From assembly GCF_009696375.1 (NCBI RefSeq), contig NZ_VUMD01000005.1, positions 202,480 to 266,479 of the forward strand: 64,000 nt of DNA. The letters are read 5' to 3'. Positions 20,062-29,193 of the stretch are shown one piece after another. A program made the position numbers and the translations under genes. The notes under the pieces are model-generated. The model saw only the letters and a program-made list of their open reading frames with translations, ran no database searches and was not told where the DNA came from. Source of the stretch: Clostridium porci (lineage in GTDB: Bacteria > Bacillota > Clostridia > Lachnospirales > Lachnospiraceae). Numbering within the stretch: the first letter of the stretch is position 1; every line of letters starts with the position of its first letter.

Positions 20062-20298
20062 TTATGGCAGATGCTGCCTGGACAGAGGGAGTTGATCTTC
20101 TAAGTAGCTCAGGGCTTCTTCTGGAGAAGGAAGCTGCCCGTCAGTGCTGATAGAATTCCATTTTTCCCGCACTGCAGGGTCCGGATTATCCATTCCGGCC
20201 TTCAGCGCCAGCTCGATTTCGCGGCGTACTTCAGATACGGTGACACCGTTTTGAGCTGCAATTTTTTTAAGAATTCTGTCAGCTTTGCTTTTTTTCAT
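20062..20298 (-). CDS. Small Spo0A-C-terminal-like protein
   Basis: A 78-aa, mostly helical protein: KADRILKKIAAQNGVTVSEV, then RREIELALKAGMDNPDPAVREKW and a tail with PSPEEALSYLED. Small proteins of this pattern in Clostridia are annotated as resembling the Spo0A C-terminal DNA-binding domain. The ATG overlaps the stop of the upstream gene by 4 nt (ATGA), so the two are translationally coupled. Its function is unknown. Confidence 0.6.
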   Translation of the reverse strand: MKKSKADRILKKIAAQNGVTVSEVRREIELALKAGMDNPDPAVREKWNSISTDGQLPSPEEALSYLEDQLPLSRQHLP

Positions 20299-20810
20299 GG
20301 TTCTTTGCCTCCCTGAATATTTTTAGAGTTCTTTATGTCCGGTAAAACTACCTGATTGATGTACTTTGGTATCTGGATCGGTTTATCATCAAAAAGCCAC
20401 GGAAAATAGACACAAAAGCTGATTGCAAGACATTCCTCATTTTTTTGAGTATCCATGGTATAATTCAATTCGCATCCAAATGAGGTTTTTTCTGACTGGC
20501 AAAGATCCGGATCATTTAATATTCGTTCACTTTCCACACTAATTGTGCCAATTACAGGATATTCGCCGTAATACATAATTCGCTGCGCAAAAGGGTCTAT
20601 TTCAATCACGGATATATTCTGGACTTTTTTCGGATCAATCCCTAAGGGCTTAAAATACTCTTCAAAAAGAGCGTGCTGCCTCAGGAGGTTTTTTCTAAAA
20701 TTAAGAAGCCCCGCTTCCTCACTTTCTTTTGCCACATAGGAGCTGTATAAATCTCTTGTTGCTATGTCATCGATCACTGCCTCTATTCCGGCGATGGTAT
20801 GCGTTTTCAA
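20295..20810 (-). CDS. Unknown soluble protein, first gene of a two-gene operon
   Basis: A protein of about 171 aa with a helical N-terminus (IEAVIDDIATRDLYSSYVAK), a stretch with LGIDPKKVQNISVIEIDPF and a beta-rich C-terminal half. No family is recognised. I place the start at the TTG at 20810 because GGAGGGAG lies 8 nt before it; the ATG at 20828 overlaps this ribosome site and has none of its own. It is coupled to the small Spo0A-C-like gene by a 4-nt overlap, so the two products probably act together. There is no signal peptide and no membrane helix. Confidence 0.55.
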   Translation of the reverse strand: MKTHTIAGIEAVIDDIATRDLYSSYVAKESEEAGLLNFRKNLLRQHALFEEYFKPLGIDPKKVQNISVIEIDPFAQRIMYYGEYPVIGTISVESERILNDPDLCQSEKTSFGCELNYTMDTQKNEECLAISFCVYFPWLFDDKPIQIPKYINQVVLPDIKNSKNIQGGKEP

Positions 20811-20979
20811 CGCGATTTCTCCCTCCATTATATAACTGTATAAACGCCTATTTTGAAGTTACAAATACTTACTTTGATTATAAAATAAACAGCGTTCCAT
20901 TTGCCTCTCCACAACGTTCCTTAATCGTTCCATAAGGAATTTTTCGGATAGGAGGTAGAAAAATTTATATATGGAGAAA

Positions 20980-21007
20980 GGAGTGCTGCATTACTATGCA
21001 GCACTCC
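20980..21007. terminator. Strong hairpin after the GGDEF gene
   Basis: GGAGTGCTGCAT (20980-20991) and its exact complement (20996-21007) give a 12-bp stem with a TACT loop. It lies 18 nt beyond the minus-strand GGDEF gene and about 170 nt upstream of the 171-aa gene. The T-runs are short on both sides. Confidence 0.65.
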
Positions 21008-21024
21008 CTTGTTTTGCGGCAGAC

Positions 21025-23340
21025 TTATTGACATGTTTTTAATTCAGAAAGCATTAATTCTCCCCAACTATAATTGAGCATATACACTCCATTAAATAAA
21101 TGGGCATACTCTGGCTTCCCGGACAGATAATTATACAAATCACAATGCGCCATGCCGGTATTGAGCCGTCTCAACCCCTTTTTGGACTCGATTAAATCCT
21201 CAAGGTTATACTCGCTAAGGGCATTTCGTAAAAGCATAATGACTTTACGGCACCGAGCCAGCGTAACCTTATTCACTGGTTCATTTTCCCACAGGCAGGA
21301 GATGATGTCTCCAGGAGACACAAAGCCGCCGCGCCGATCCACCAACAGAGCGAGCAGCTCTTTGGCCTTTACATTTTGAATAGGTATCGCCTCTCCGTTG
21401 AGGAAAACCTCAAAATAGCCGAAGGTGCGAATGTATACCCCTGTATTTGGTGAAATAGCTTCATCAATCGGGGTAATCATTGTGCTGCCGTCTATCTTTT
21501 GCATACTGTTGTTGTATATTACATATTTGTTGCGTCCAGTCAGCTTTGCATGGTACAGAGCAATATCCGCTTTTTCATACAGAGTTTCAAAATTGTTTCC
21601 GTCACAAGGACAGAATGCGACACCAGCGCTGATAGAAACCTTAATTCCTGTTTTCAGTTCTCTGTATACGGCGGCAAGGATGATTCTCAGCCGCTCTTTA
21701 GCGGCGTCGAGATCGGAAAAATCATTGACATAGATAACAAATTCATCTCCCCCGATGCGGGCAACAAGATCTTCAGGAGCAATGACCAGCTTGAGTGTCT
21801 GGGCAATATCTTTTAGAACACTGTCTCCGTAAGCATGGCCAAGAATATCATTTACCCGGCCAAAGCCATCTACATCCAGCATCACGATTGCCCAGCTCAT
21901 TTCTCTGATAGAAGCCTCAGGCCGGTTCATCACTCGTTCCATCAGGGCCGCGCGGTTGGAAATTCCGGTAACTTCATCAATTCTTGCCATTTCTACCAGC
22001 TTGAGCTCTGTCTGCTTTTCTGCCTGAATGTCCCGGCAGGAAATCCAGATGTTCATAAAAGAAGTAAGCGGGTCTTTTAAAATCTGATAAAGTACACGTA
22101 TCCAGACGGGTTCTCCTCCAAAGGTTATCATAAATTCGTTTACTTCATAATTGATTCCTTTCTCAAACCGTTCCAGGAGATTGTCAAGAAGAAAACAGCT
22201 TCGGAACCGGTTTCTGTATTTAGGAAGGACGTCCTGGCTCATCCGTTCAAAGGCCTCTGTGTAGGATTTGGTAAATGCGTCTGCATAACAGCTGGGAATT
22301 GCTCCATGGCTTCGTTCGAAGGTATCCAATGTTAAATTATATTCCAGATTAATAACAATTTTTCGGGTTCCGACCTTCATATAATCAAAGAAGCGCCGGG
22401 ATGCAAGTTCGTTTTCGTGTATAGTTGTGATATTTTCGCAAAAAATTATAGAGTACACAGGCAGATAGTTAATATCAAAGACGGTTGTATAGGCGCAGTG
22501 ATACCATTGCCACAGGCCCTGGGCGCTCAGCACTCTAATATTCATTTCCCCTTTGGGAATTCCACGGCTCATCTGGTCTAACAGGACATGCATTTTTTTC
22601 ATGCTTTCTGAGGAGATCATGTTCGATTCCATAAGTCTATTTAGAGTCAGCGGGCCAGGTAATTTTGAAAAAAATTCTTTGGAAGAGCTTCCAACCGGTA
22701 TAAACCGATCTTCTTTAAAATCGTACTTTGCAATGATCTTATTGGTACTCCCAACAACAATTTGAAACAGTTGAACCGCTTCTTTTAATACAGACATGCA
22801 GTCTAAAGGATTTTCTTTCGTATTCCGGGAAGCCTGGAGGCCTCCCAGCATACTGCTCATAATGGTCTCCAGTTCTTCACGTAAGACGGCAAATGCTTTT
22901 TCTTCGTCTTGCTGCTGCTTAACAGATTGGGAAATGTTGATACAAAAGCAGGTTGCAAATTCTTTATTATAATCGACAGAAAGAGAGGCGACGATTTCAA
23001 ACCATAGAAATTCACCGCTTTTGCTGCGCAGCCGGCATGTGCAGCTGTTTTTATGGCGGAGCTTTCTTAAGGATGTGAGATAGCTCTGGAAAAAATTTAC
23101 ATCTTCCGGGTGAATACAGGAAAGGAATGAGCCTCCTGTAGAGCAGGTTAAATCATGCCAGCTCTCATACCCCAATTCAGAAATAAGGTAATCGTTGAGA
23201 AATAGTGCCTGGCAGGCTTCATCAAGAATCATATGCAGGATACCCATGGATATGGATAGTTCGTTCAGTCGGGGCAGACGGGCCGTTGTCTCATCCAAGG
23301 GAGGAGCTGCTGCAGTGTCATTTATGATTGGCCTATTCAT
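21025..23340 (-). CDS. PAS-GGDEF diguanylate cyclase fused to a SARP-like DNA-binding domain
   Basis: A 771-aa protein. The N-terminal half holds PAS-like sensor regions (about residues 20-170 with LISELGYESWHDL, and another before 470). A GGDEF domain follows, with its active-site motif RIGGDEF intact at about residue 530 and DEVTGISNRAAL at its start, so c-di-GMP synthesis is expected. After about residue 630 comes a winged-helix domain of the OmpR/SARP type (IRTFGYFEVFLNGEAI, then KAKELLALLVDRRGGFVS). That combination is unusual. The start at 23340 has AAAGGAGG 7 nt upstream; the frame extends to 23433 without a site. There is no membrane segment, so it acts in the cytosol. Confidence 0.87.
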   Translation of the reverse strand: MNRPIINDTAAAPPLDETTARLPRLNELSISMGILHMILDEACQALFLNDYLISELGYESWHDLTCSTGGSFLSCIHPEDVNFFQSYLTSLRKLRHKNSCTCRLRSKSGEFLWFEIVASLSVDYNKEFATCFCINISQSVKQQQDEEKAFAVLREELETIMSSMLGGLQASRNTKENPLDCMSVLKEAVQLFQIVVGSTNKIIAKYDFKEDRFIPVGSSSKEFFSKLPGPLTLNRLMESNMISSESMKKMHVLLDQMSRGIPKGEMNIRVLSAQGLWQWYHCAYTTVFDINYLPVYSIIFCENITTIHENELASRRFFDYMKVGTRKIVINLEYNLTLDTFERSHGAIPSCYADAFTKSYTEAFERMSQDVLPKYRNRFRSCFLLDNLLERFEKGINYEVNEFMITFGGEPVWIRVLYQILKDPLTSFMNIWISCRDIQAEKQTELKLVEMARIDEVTGISNRAALMERVMNRPEASIREMSWAIVMLDVDGFGRVNDILGHAYGDSVLKDIAQTLKLVIAPEDLVARIGGDEFVIYVNDFSDLDAAKERLRIILAAVYRELKTGIKVSISAGVAFCPCDGNNFETLYEKADIALYHAKLTGRNKYVIYNNSMQKIDGSTMITPIDEAISPNTGVYIRTFGYFEVFLNGEAIPIQNVKAKELLALLVDRRGGFVSPGDIISCLWENEPVNKVTLARCRKVIMLLRNALSEYNLEDLIESKKGLRRLNTGMAHCDLYNYLSGKPEYAHLFNGVYMLNYSWGELMLSELKTCQ

Positions 23341-23799
23341 CGGTAATCCTCCTTTATGCCCGGTAGTTCTTAAGTATCCAGCTATAGCTGGGGCACACAG
23401 AACAGGCGCTTGTCTGGAAGATGCGTTCCTCAAACCGGCTTTATGCGTTCCTGGCCCTGGCTTTATTATACCCGAAATACCGTGTAAATACCATACTATT
23501 TTCTTAATATTTCCGAGGAGGCTCTGGTAGCTGGAAGCTTCGGCAAAGGACTGATTGGATAGGCTTTTATGTATGCAAAATTGAGCGCAGATCGCTTGGG
23601 GAAAACAGAATTAGCTCACAAAGAATCTGAAGGAATTTCTAACAATCAGCAGGAACAAAGCCGCTATTTTTGATATAACCTTGCCCCATCTCCCGTGAAT
23701 GTATTCTTAGCTTATCACAGCACAGGAAAAGGTCATGGATATTAATCTTAGGTCTGGCGCCTATGCTGCGTACTGTCTGTGCTTCCAAAATGCAGATAT
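23341..23799. other. Intergenic region, no gene seen
   Basis: About 460 nt between the GGDEF gene and the XRE/poly-Lys gene, both of which are on the minus strand. I see no supported gene, tRNA or riboswitch. It must contain the promoter of the GGDEF gene, but I cannot point to convincing boxes. Confidence 0.4.
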
Positions 23800-24186
23800 T
23801 TATTTATGTTTCTTGCCGTCCTTTCCTTTTTTGCTTTCCTTGGCAGCTTTTTTATTATTTTTCTTGGATTTGGAGGCTTTCTTGGACTTGCTGTCTTTGG
23901 AGGAGACATTTTTTTTCTGCTTGGAAGGAGCCTCGTCTGATCCCTTAGAGAGCTTTTTGCCGGGAAGCTCCTCTGCCTCGGTAAGGCCCTCAGGGATGTA
24001 TTCGAGGATGTCACTGATGCCGCATCCCAGAATGGAGCACAGAGTGTCCAGGGTGTGGGTAGAGACATGCATGTTCTTTTTCAGACGTCCAATCTGGCCG
24101 GCGCTGAAGTTGTATTTCTTAATTAAACGGTATTGGGTCAGGCCCTTGGCTGCCATCGTAGCCCATAGGCGGTCGTAGCGGATCAT
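23800..24186 (-). CDS. XRE-family regulator with long lysine-rich tail
   Basis: A 128-aa protein. Residues 1-70 are a helix-turn-helix of the same type as the protein at 2836-3045 (LWATMAAKGLTQYRLIKKYN, NMHVSTHTLDTLCSILGCG). From about residue 80 the sequence becomes a low-complexity tail of Lys, Ser, Ala and Glu (SKKASKSKKNNKKAAKESKK). Such a tail would add non-specific nucleic-acid binding. AAAGGAGG lies 9 nt before the ATG. It is divergent from rubrerythrin with a shared 160-nt promoter region, so rubrerythrin is a candidate target. Confidence 0.82.
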   Translation of the reverse strand: MIRYDRLWATMAAKGLTQYRLIKKYNFSAGQIGRLKKNMHVSTHTLDTLCSILGCGISDILEYIPEGLTEAEELPGKKLSKGSDEAPSKQKKNVSSKDSKSKKASKSKKNNKKAAKESKKGKDGKKHK

Positions 24187-24349
24187 GAGCGGTTTCCTCC
24201 TTTGTTATAAGTGTCCTCATTATCAATAACTGGATTATAGCATGAGAGGCTTGGAAATACAAGAAAGAATGGGAACAATGGGAATAAAAGAAACCATTCC
24301 AGGGAATAGTAAAATAGAATATGAATTGAAATCTCAAGGAGGAGCTGCT

Positions 24350-24952
24350 ATGATAGATTTTAAGACAAGCGAGACAGCAAAAAATTTGATGCGTGCCTTT
24401 GCGGGAGAAAGCCAGGCAAGGAACCGCTATACCTTTGCGGCAGGGCTGGCACACAAGCAGAAAATGCCTGCCCTGGAGCAGATTTTCAAGTATACGGCTG
24501 ATCAGGAGAAGGAGCATGCTGAGATATTCTATGATTTTTTAAAATCCCTGGATAAGGAAACCATATTCATAGACGGAGGTTATCCGGTGGACTTGGAGGA
24601 AAATACGCTGGCGCAGTTAAGGGCTGCTGCCCACAACGAGTATGAGGAGGCTGATGTGGTGTATCAATCCTTCGGGGATGTAGCAGAGAAGGAAGGCTTC
24701 CCTAAAATAGCGGCGGCTTTTCGTATGATCGCAGAGATTGAAAAGACCCATGGAAACCGCTTTAAGCATCTGGCAGATTTGCTGGGGGACGGAAAGCTTT
24801 ATGCCCGTGAGCAGAAAACGGTCTGGATTTGCACAAACTGCGGTTATATATATGAAGGGAAGTCTGCTCCTCAGTTTTGTCCTGTATGCCATCATGACCA
24901 GGGAAATTTTGCAAGTTCTGAGCTGGCTCCCTGGCACTTGAAAGCGCAGTAA
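24350..24952 (+). CDS. rbr: Rubrerythrin
   Basis: A 200-aa non-haem iron peroxidase that reduces hydrogen peroxide in anaerobes. The N-terminal ferritin-like di-iron domain carries the Glu ligands (FAGESQARNRY, TADQEKEHAEIF, AEIEKTHGNRF). The C-terminal rubredoxin domain has CTNCGYIYEG and CPVCHHDQ for the FeS4 centre. I chose the ATG at 24350, with AAGGAGGAG upstream; the frame opens at 24242 but lacks a site there. It is probably monocistronic and divergent from an XRE regulator. Confidence 0.95.
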   Translation: MIDFKTSETAKNLMRAFAGESQARNRYTFAAGLAHKQKMPALEQIFKYTADQEKEHAEIFYDFLKSLDKETIFIDGGYPVDLEENTLAQLRAAAHNEYEEADVVYQSFGDVAEKEGFPKIAAAFRMIAEIEKTHGNRFKHLADLLGDGKLYAREQKTVWICTNCGYIYEGKSAPQFCPVCHHDQGNFASSELAPWHLKAQ

Positions 24953-25131
24953 GGGCATTAGGGTTTATACAGGACCGTATGCCTAAAGAACTGGAAGCGC
25001 CGGACTGATTTACAAAAGCTCAGGCACATGGTACAATGTTTAGGCAGGAGATAGACCATGTGCGTCCTCCGAACGGATGCCGTGGACAGAGGATACGGTA
25101 TGGCCGGCAGGATGCGAAGGAGACAGATGGC

Positions 25132-25818
25132 GTGGGTAAAAAAGTGAAGGCAGTTATCTTTGACCAGGATGGTCTGATGTTTGATACGGAGCGTTTGGCC
25201 CTGGAGGGCTGGAAAGCAGCGGGAGAGCCATACGGAATAAGGCCAGATGCGGCATTTTTAAGGGAGCTTAGAGGTAAGAAGGCAGACAGGGTGAGAGCCG
25301 CGTTTGAGGAGCGCTTTGGGCCTGTGGATCAGTTTCCGGGCTTTTTTGAGAAGAAAAGGCAGTATTCCTATGACTGGATTTCCAGAAACGGGGTGCCTGT
25401 AAAGCCGGGGCTTAAGGAGCTTTTGGTTTACCTGAAGGCCCATGGCTGCAAGCTGGCAGTCGCAACTGCCAGCAGCCGCCAGTGGACGCAGGGAAATGTA
25501 AAGGGAGCCGGAGTTGATGGGTATTTTGACGCCTATGCATATGGAGATATGGTGGAGGAGGCAAAGCCAAACCCGGCTATCTTTTGTCTGGCCGCTGGTA
25601 TGCTGGATACGGAGCCAAGGGCCTGTATGGTGCTGGAGGACAGCTTTAATGGAATCCGGGCAGCCTATAAGGGAGGATTTATTCCTGTTATGATCCCTGA
25701 TCAGGATGAGCCTACCCAGGAGATTCAGGAGCTTCTCACAGCCAGCTGCAAAAGCCTTTTGGATGTAATCCAGCTGTTTGAGGGCGGAAGCCTGGAATTT
25801 GCGCAGGAAAGCAGATGA
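25132..25818 (+). CDS. HAD-family phosphatase, beta-phosphoglucomutase-like
   Basis: A 228-aa HAD subfamily IA hydrolase. Motif I is FDQDGLMFDTE with both Asp present, motif II the Thr/Ser in AVATASSR, motif III the Lys in EEAKPNPAIF, and motif IV MVLEDSFNGIRAA. The substrate is unknown, probably a sugar phosphate or nucleotide monophosphate. I chose the GTG at 25132, with AAGGAG 9 nt upstream; the frame reaches back to 25036 but that part is not family-like. The stop overlaps the next ATG by 4 nt. Confidence 0.85.
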   Translation: MGKKVKAVIFDQDGLMFDTERLALEGWKAAGEPYGIRPDAAFLRELRGKKADRVRAAFEERFGPVDQFPGFFEKKRQYSYDWISRNGVPVKPGLKELLVYLKAHGCKLAVATASSRQWTQGNVKGAGVDGYFDAYAYGDMVEEAKPNPAIFCLAAGMLDTEPRACMVLEDSFNGIRAAYKGGFIPVMIPDQDEPTQEIQELLTASCKSLLDVIQLFEGGSLEFAQESR

Positions 25819-26699
25819 GGAATATAAAACATATGTGGAAGGAAGCGGTTATATTAACGGCAGCGGCAGGATGCGCCTGTTTGGCCCGCTCTGAATATGA
25901 GAGAAAGCATTTCTCAGTGGAGTCGGTTCAGATGGCTTCTGGGAAGCTGATTCAGGACAGATGCCTGGTTTTTTTGTCGGATTTACATAATAATGAATTT
26001 GGGTCTGAAAATGGTAAGCTGGTGGAGACAATCTTCCGGCTTAAGCCAGATGCGGTTCTGGTAGGCGGGGACATGATTGTGACAAAGGGAAAGGGACAGG
26101 GAGATACAAGAGTTGCCCTGTCCCTTATGAAAGCGCTTTCCTCCCGGATTCCCGTTTTTTATGGAAATGGAAATCATGAGAATCGTATGGTCTGGCAGCG
26201 CCATGTATATGGAACCCAGTATGAGGAGTTTAAAGCTGCCCTGGAGGCTATGGGTATTGTATGCCTAGAGAATGAAACAGCGGCTTTGGGAGAGGATATC
26301 CTGATAACTGGCGTAGATTTAGAGCCCCGTTTCTACAGAAAGGCTTTTTTTCAGAAAGCGCCGGCTATGGAGGAGGATTATCTGTACAAGAAGCTGGGAA
26401 GAACAGACAGGAGAAAGTTTCATATTCTTCTGGCACATTCTCCCCTGTATTTTAAGAATTATGCTGCTTGGGGTGCCGATCTGACGTTGTCCGGACATTT
26501 TCACGGAGGGACGGTTCGGCTTCCTGTGCTGGGAGGAGTTATGACTCCTCAATACCAGTTTTTTCTGCCCTGGTGTGCCGGGGACTTTCAAATGAAGGGC
26601 AGCCGGATGATTGTCAGCAGAGGACTGGGAACCCATTCCATTAACATACGGTTCAACAATAAGCCTCAGCTTGTGGTAATACAGCTTAAAAAGAAGTAG
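25815..26699 (+). CDS. Membrane-anchored metallophosphoesterase
   Basis: A 294-aa protein with an N-terminal hydrophobic anchor (about residues 8-24) and a calcineurin-like phosphoesterase domain: SDLHNNEFG, VLVGGDMIV, GNGNHENRM, and later AHSP and GHFHGG. All metal ligands of the two-metal centre are present. It resembles YkuE/YaeI-type enzymes, which can act on lipids or nucleotides at the membrane. It overlaps the HAD phosphatase gene (ATGA), so the two are coupled. Confidence 0.85.
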   Translation: MRNIKHMWKEAVILTAAAGCACLARSEYERKHFSVESVQMASGKLIQDRCLVFLSDLHNNEFGSENGKLVETIFRLKPDAVLVGGDMIVTKGKGQGDTRVALSLMKALSSRIPVFYGNGNHENRMVWQRHVYGTQYEEFKAALEAMGIVCLENETAALGEDILITGVDLEPRFYRKAFFQKAPAMEEDYLYKKLGRTDRRKFHILLAHSPLYFKNYAAWGADLTLSGHFHGGTVRLPVLGGVMTPQYQFFLPWCAGDFQMKGSRMIVSRGLGTHSINIRFNNKPQLVVIQLKKK

Positions 26700-26822
26700 A
26701 AATAGGCAGAAAACTGTGATAAGATGAAAGGCAATGCAGATTGCCTCTTGCAGAAGTAAAGGCAGAGGCCTAGCCTGGGATGGAATATAAAGTACTCCAG
26801 GCATGCTATGATCGGTGGAACT

Positions 26823-27623
26823 ATGGAACGGATTTCTTACAAGCTGGAGCATTTTGAAGGACCCTTGGATCTTCTGCTCCATCTGATTGACAAAAACAAA
26901 ATAAATATATATGACATCCCAATCGTGGAAATCACAGCTCAATATCTGGAGTATGTTCGGAATATGGAACGGGAGGACTTGAATCTGGTCAGTGAATTTC
27001 TGGTTATGGCTGCCACGCTTCTGGATATTAAGGCCAAAATGCTCCTTCCTAGGGAAGTGGATGAGGAAGGGGAGGAGATTGACCCAAGAGCGGAGCTGGT
27101 GAGGCGGCTTCTGGAATATAAGAAGTTCAAGCTGATGGGAGAGGAGCTGGCAGAACGTGAGGACGGAGCCATCAAGCATCTCTATAAGCCGTCCACACTG
27201 CCTCCGGAGGTGGCAGGCTATGTGCCTCCGGTGGATTTGGACAGCCTGTTGGACGGTCTGACTTTGGCTAAGCTTCAGCGGATTTTTGAGCAGGTGATGA
27301 AGCGTAAGGAAGATAAAATTGACCCGATCCGGAGCAATTTTGGAACCATTAAGCGGGAGCCTGTAAGTTTGGAGCAGAGAATTGGAACCGTCATGCTCTA
27401 TGCCAGACAAAGGCGGAAATTCAGCTTTCGCCAGCTTCTGGAGGGGCAGGCCGACAGGCTGGAAGTAGTGGTTACGTTTTTGGCCGTGCTGGAGCTTATG
27501 AAGATAGGTAAAATCCGCCTTAGCCAGGAGGAAATCTTTGGGGATATGGATATAGAGACTCTGGAGCCGGAGGGACAGGAGGAAGCCCTGGATCTGGAAG
27601 GGCTGGAGGATTTTGAAGGGTAG
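26823..27623 (+). CDS. scpA: Segregation and condensation protein ScpA
   Basis: The 266-aa kleisin subunit of the SMC-ScpAB condensin, needed for chromosome segregation. The N-terminus YKLEHFEGPLDLLLHLIDKN and VEITAQYLEYV bind the SMC neck. The C-terminal winged helix (RRKFSFRQLLEG) binds the SMC head. The start at 26823 is chosen over the ATG at 26808 because GGTGG precedes it. It is followed 12 nt later by scpB. Confidence 0.95.
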   Translation: MERISYKLEHFEGPLDLLLHLIDKNKINIYDIPIVEITAQYLEYVRNMEREDLNLVSEFLVMAATLLDIKAKMLLPREVDEEGEEIDPRAELVRRLLEYKKFKLMGEELAEREDGAIKHLYKPSTLPPEVAGYVPPVDLDSLLDGLTLAKLQRIFEQVMKRKEDKIDPIRSNFGTIKREPVSLEQRIGTVMLYARQRRKFSFRQLLEGQADRLEVVVTFLAVLELMKIGKIRLSQEEIFGDMDIETLEPEGQEEALDLEGLEDFEG

Positions 27624-27635
27624 TGATAACAGGAT

Positions 27636-28445
27636 ATGAGTGTGAAGGAACAAGTAAAAGAGCTGGAGGAAGGTACAGACAGCAAAGCATTGGCAGCGGT
27701 AAAGGATAGGGAAAACGGCGGAAGGAAACAGGAGACAGCCCTGCAGATTGAGCTTACCTTTCCTCCTACGGAGGATGAGAGGGAGCAGGAGGCCATTATC
27801 GAGGCGGTTCTCTTTACTATGGGCCATTCCGTTGAGCTGCGGCAGCTGGCTGTTTCCATAGGCCAAAGCCAAGAGGTAGCGAAAAAGGCAGTGGAGCGTC
27901 TTATGAAACGGTACAGGACATATGGGGGAGGTATGGAGATTACCCAGCTTGAGGAATGTTACCAGATGTGCACCAGGGCTGAGTATTATGAAAATTTAAT
28001 CCGGGTGGCAGCTACGCCTAAAAAGCAGATGCTTACGGAAGTGGCGCTGGAGACACTATCCATTATCGCCTATAAGCAGCCTGTGACTAAGCTGGAGATA
28101 GAGAAAATCCGCGGCGTGAAATCGGATCACGCAGTAAACCGTCTGGTGGAATATAATCTGGTGTATGAGGTGGGCCGTCTGGACGCGCCTGGCCGGCCGG
28201 CCCTTTTTGCAACTACAGAAGAATTTTTGCGCAGGTTCGGAGTAGGCTCTGTAGGAGAACTGCCGGATATAAAACCGGAGCAGGAAGAGGAGATTAAATC
28301 TCAGGTGGAGAAAGAACTACAGTTGAAGCTGGAGGAGCTGCAGGCAGAAGGAAAGGGAGAGAGTGGGGCTCCAAACCCTGATAAGGGAGGGACAGAGCTG
28401 GATCTGGCCGATGCAGAAGCGGCAGCTTCTCTCCAGACAGATTGA
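27636..28445 (+). CDS. scpB: Segregation and condensation protein ScpB
   Basis: The 269-aa partner of ScpA in the SMC complex. Two winged helices are visible, with signatures IEAVLFTMGHSVELRQLA and TLSIIAYKQPVTKLEIEKIRG. NRLVEYNLVYEVGRLDAPGRP follows. It has an N-terminal extension of about 50 residues and a Glu/Lys-rich coiled C-terminal tail beyond residue 210, so it is longer than the roughly 200 aa usual for ScpB. Confidence 0.95.
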   Translation: MSVKEQVKELEEGTDSKALAAVKDRENGGRKQETALQIELTFPPTEDEREQEAIIEAVLFTMGHSVELRQLAVSIGQSQEVAKKAVERLMKRYRTYGGGMEITQLEECYQMCTRAEYYENLIRVAATPKKQMLTEVALETLSIIAYKQPVTKLEIEKIRGVKSDHAVNRLVEYNLVYEVGRLDAPGRPALFATTEEFLRRFGVGSVGELPDIKPEQEEEIKSQVEKELQLKLEELQAEGKGESGAPNPDKGGTELDLADAEAAASLQTD

Positions 28446-28499
28446 TTCCCAAACATGGCTAAGGGGAATATACTAAAATAAAAAGAATAAGATAGAACC

Positions 28500-29135
28500 A
28501 TGCTTGGAAGCTTAGTTTTAGTATTAGCCCTGTGTACGGACGCTTTTGTAGCAAGCCTGGCTTACGGCGCCAACCGGGTTTTTGTGACCTGGGGAAAGGT
28601 GCTGCTGTTAAACGGTATTTGCAGCGGATGTCTGGCTTTGACATTAGGAGTGGGAAGCATAATACGGGCTCTGGCGCCTGCGGAGCTGACCAGGATCGTA
28701 TGTTTTGTGAGTTTATTTCTTCTGGGGTTTGTAAAACTTCTGGATTATGGTATGAAAGCATATATTAACCGTCACTGCAGGCTGCGAAGAAATCTCAGCT
28801 TTTCTCTTTCCGGTCTGAAGGTGATTATCAGTATTTACGCAGACCCTATGGCTGCTGATGCGGACGGTTCCCAGTCATTGGGGTGGAGGGAGACGATATT
28901 TCTGGCTCTGGCTATGTCCATCGACAGTCTGGCAGCGGGAACGATGGCTGCATTTCTGGAAATCCCATTCGCAGCTACCCTTATACTGTCCTTTGCTGTG
29001 GGTGTTTGCATGATGTATGCAGGCTTATGGATAGGGCGAAAGGCAGCAGACAGGTTGAGCTGTGATTTGTCTTGGATCAGCGGTGCGCTGCTGATGGCTC
29101 TGGCTTTGATGAAGGCTGTGAATGGAAACTGGTGA
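28500..29135 (+). CDS. ytaF: Sporulation membrane protein YtaF
   Basis: A 211-aa polytopic membrane protein related to the MntP manganese exporter fold. Two repeats carry the conserved acidic helix motifs LCTDAFVASLAYGAN and LAMSIDSLAAGTMAA. The charged loop between them is typical of YtaF. In Bacillus YtaF is a sporulation-associated membrane protein of unclear transport role. It follows scpAB, an arrangement seen in clostridia, and is probably in the same operon. Confidence 0.87.
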   Translation: MLGSLVLVLALCTDAFVASLAYGANRVFVTWGKVLLLNGICSGCLALTLGVGSIIRALAPAELTRIVCFVSLFLLGFVKLLDYGMKAYINRHCRLRRNLSFSLSGLKVIISIYADPMAADADGSQSLGWRETIFLALAMSIDSLAAGTMAAFLEIPFAATLILSFAVGVCMMYAGLWIGRKAADRLSCDLSWISGALLMALALMKAVNGNW

Positions 29136-29145
29136 AGGAACATAA

Positions 29146-29178
29146 AAAGCCGTTGGGGAGATGCTCCCCAGCGGCTTT
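29146..29178. terminator. Bidirectional terminator after ytaF
   Basis: AAAGCCGTTGGGGAG (29146-29160) pairs with CTCCCCAGCGGCTTT (29164-29178), a 15-bp stem with one G-T pair and a 3-nt loop. The T-tail is best in the minus direction, serving the XRE gene at 29194. Confidence 0.85.
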
Positions 29179-29193
29179 GCTCAGTCTGTTATA

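Noticed and set aside
26319..27872. 517-codon minus-strand frame
   Set aside because: It lies entirely opposite the metallophosphoesterase, scpA and scpB genes, has no ribosome site and a composition rich in Leu, His and Gln typical of antisense shadow frames.
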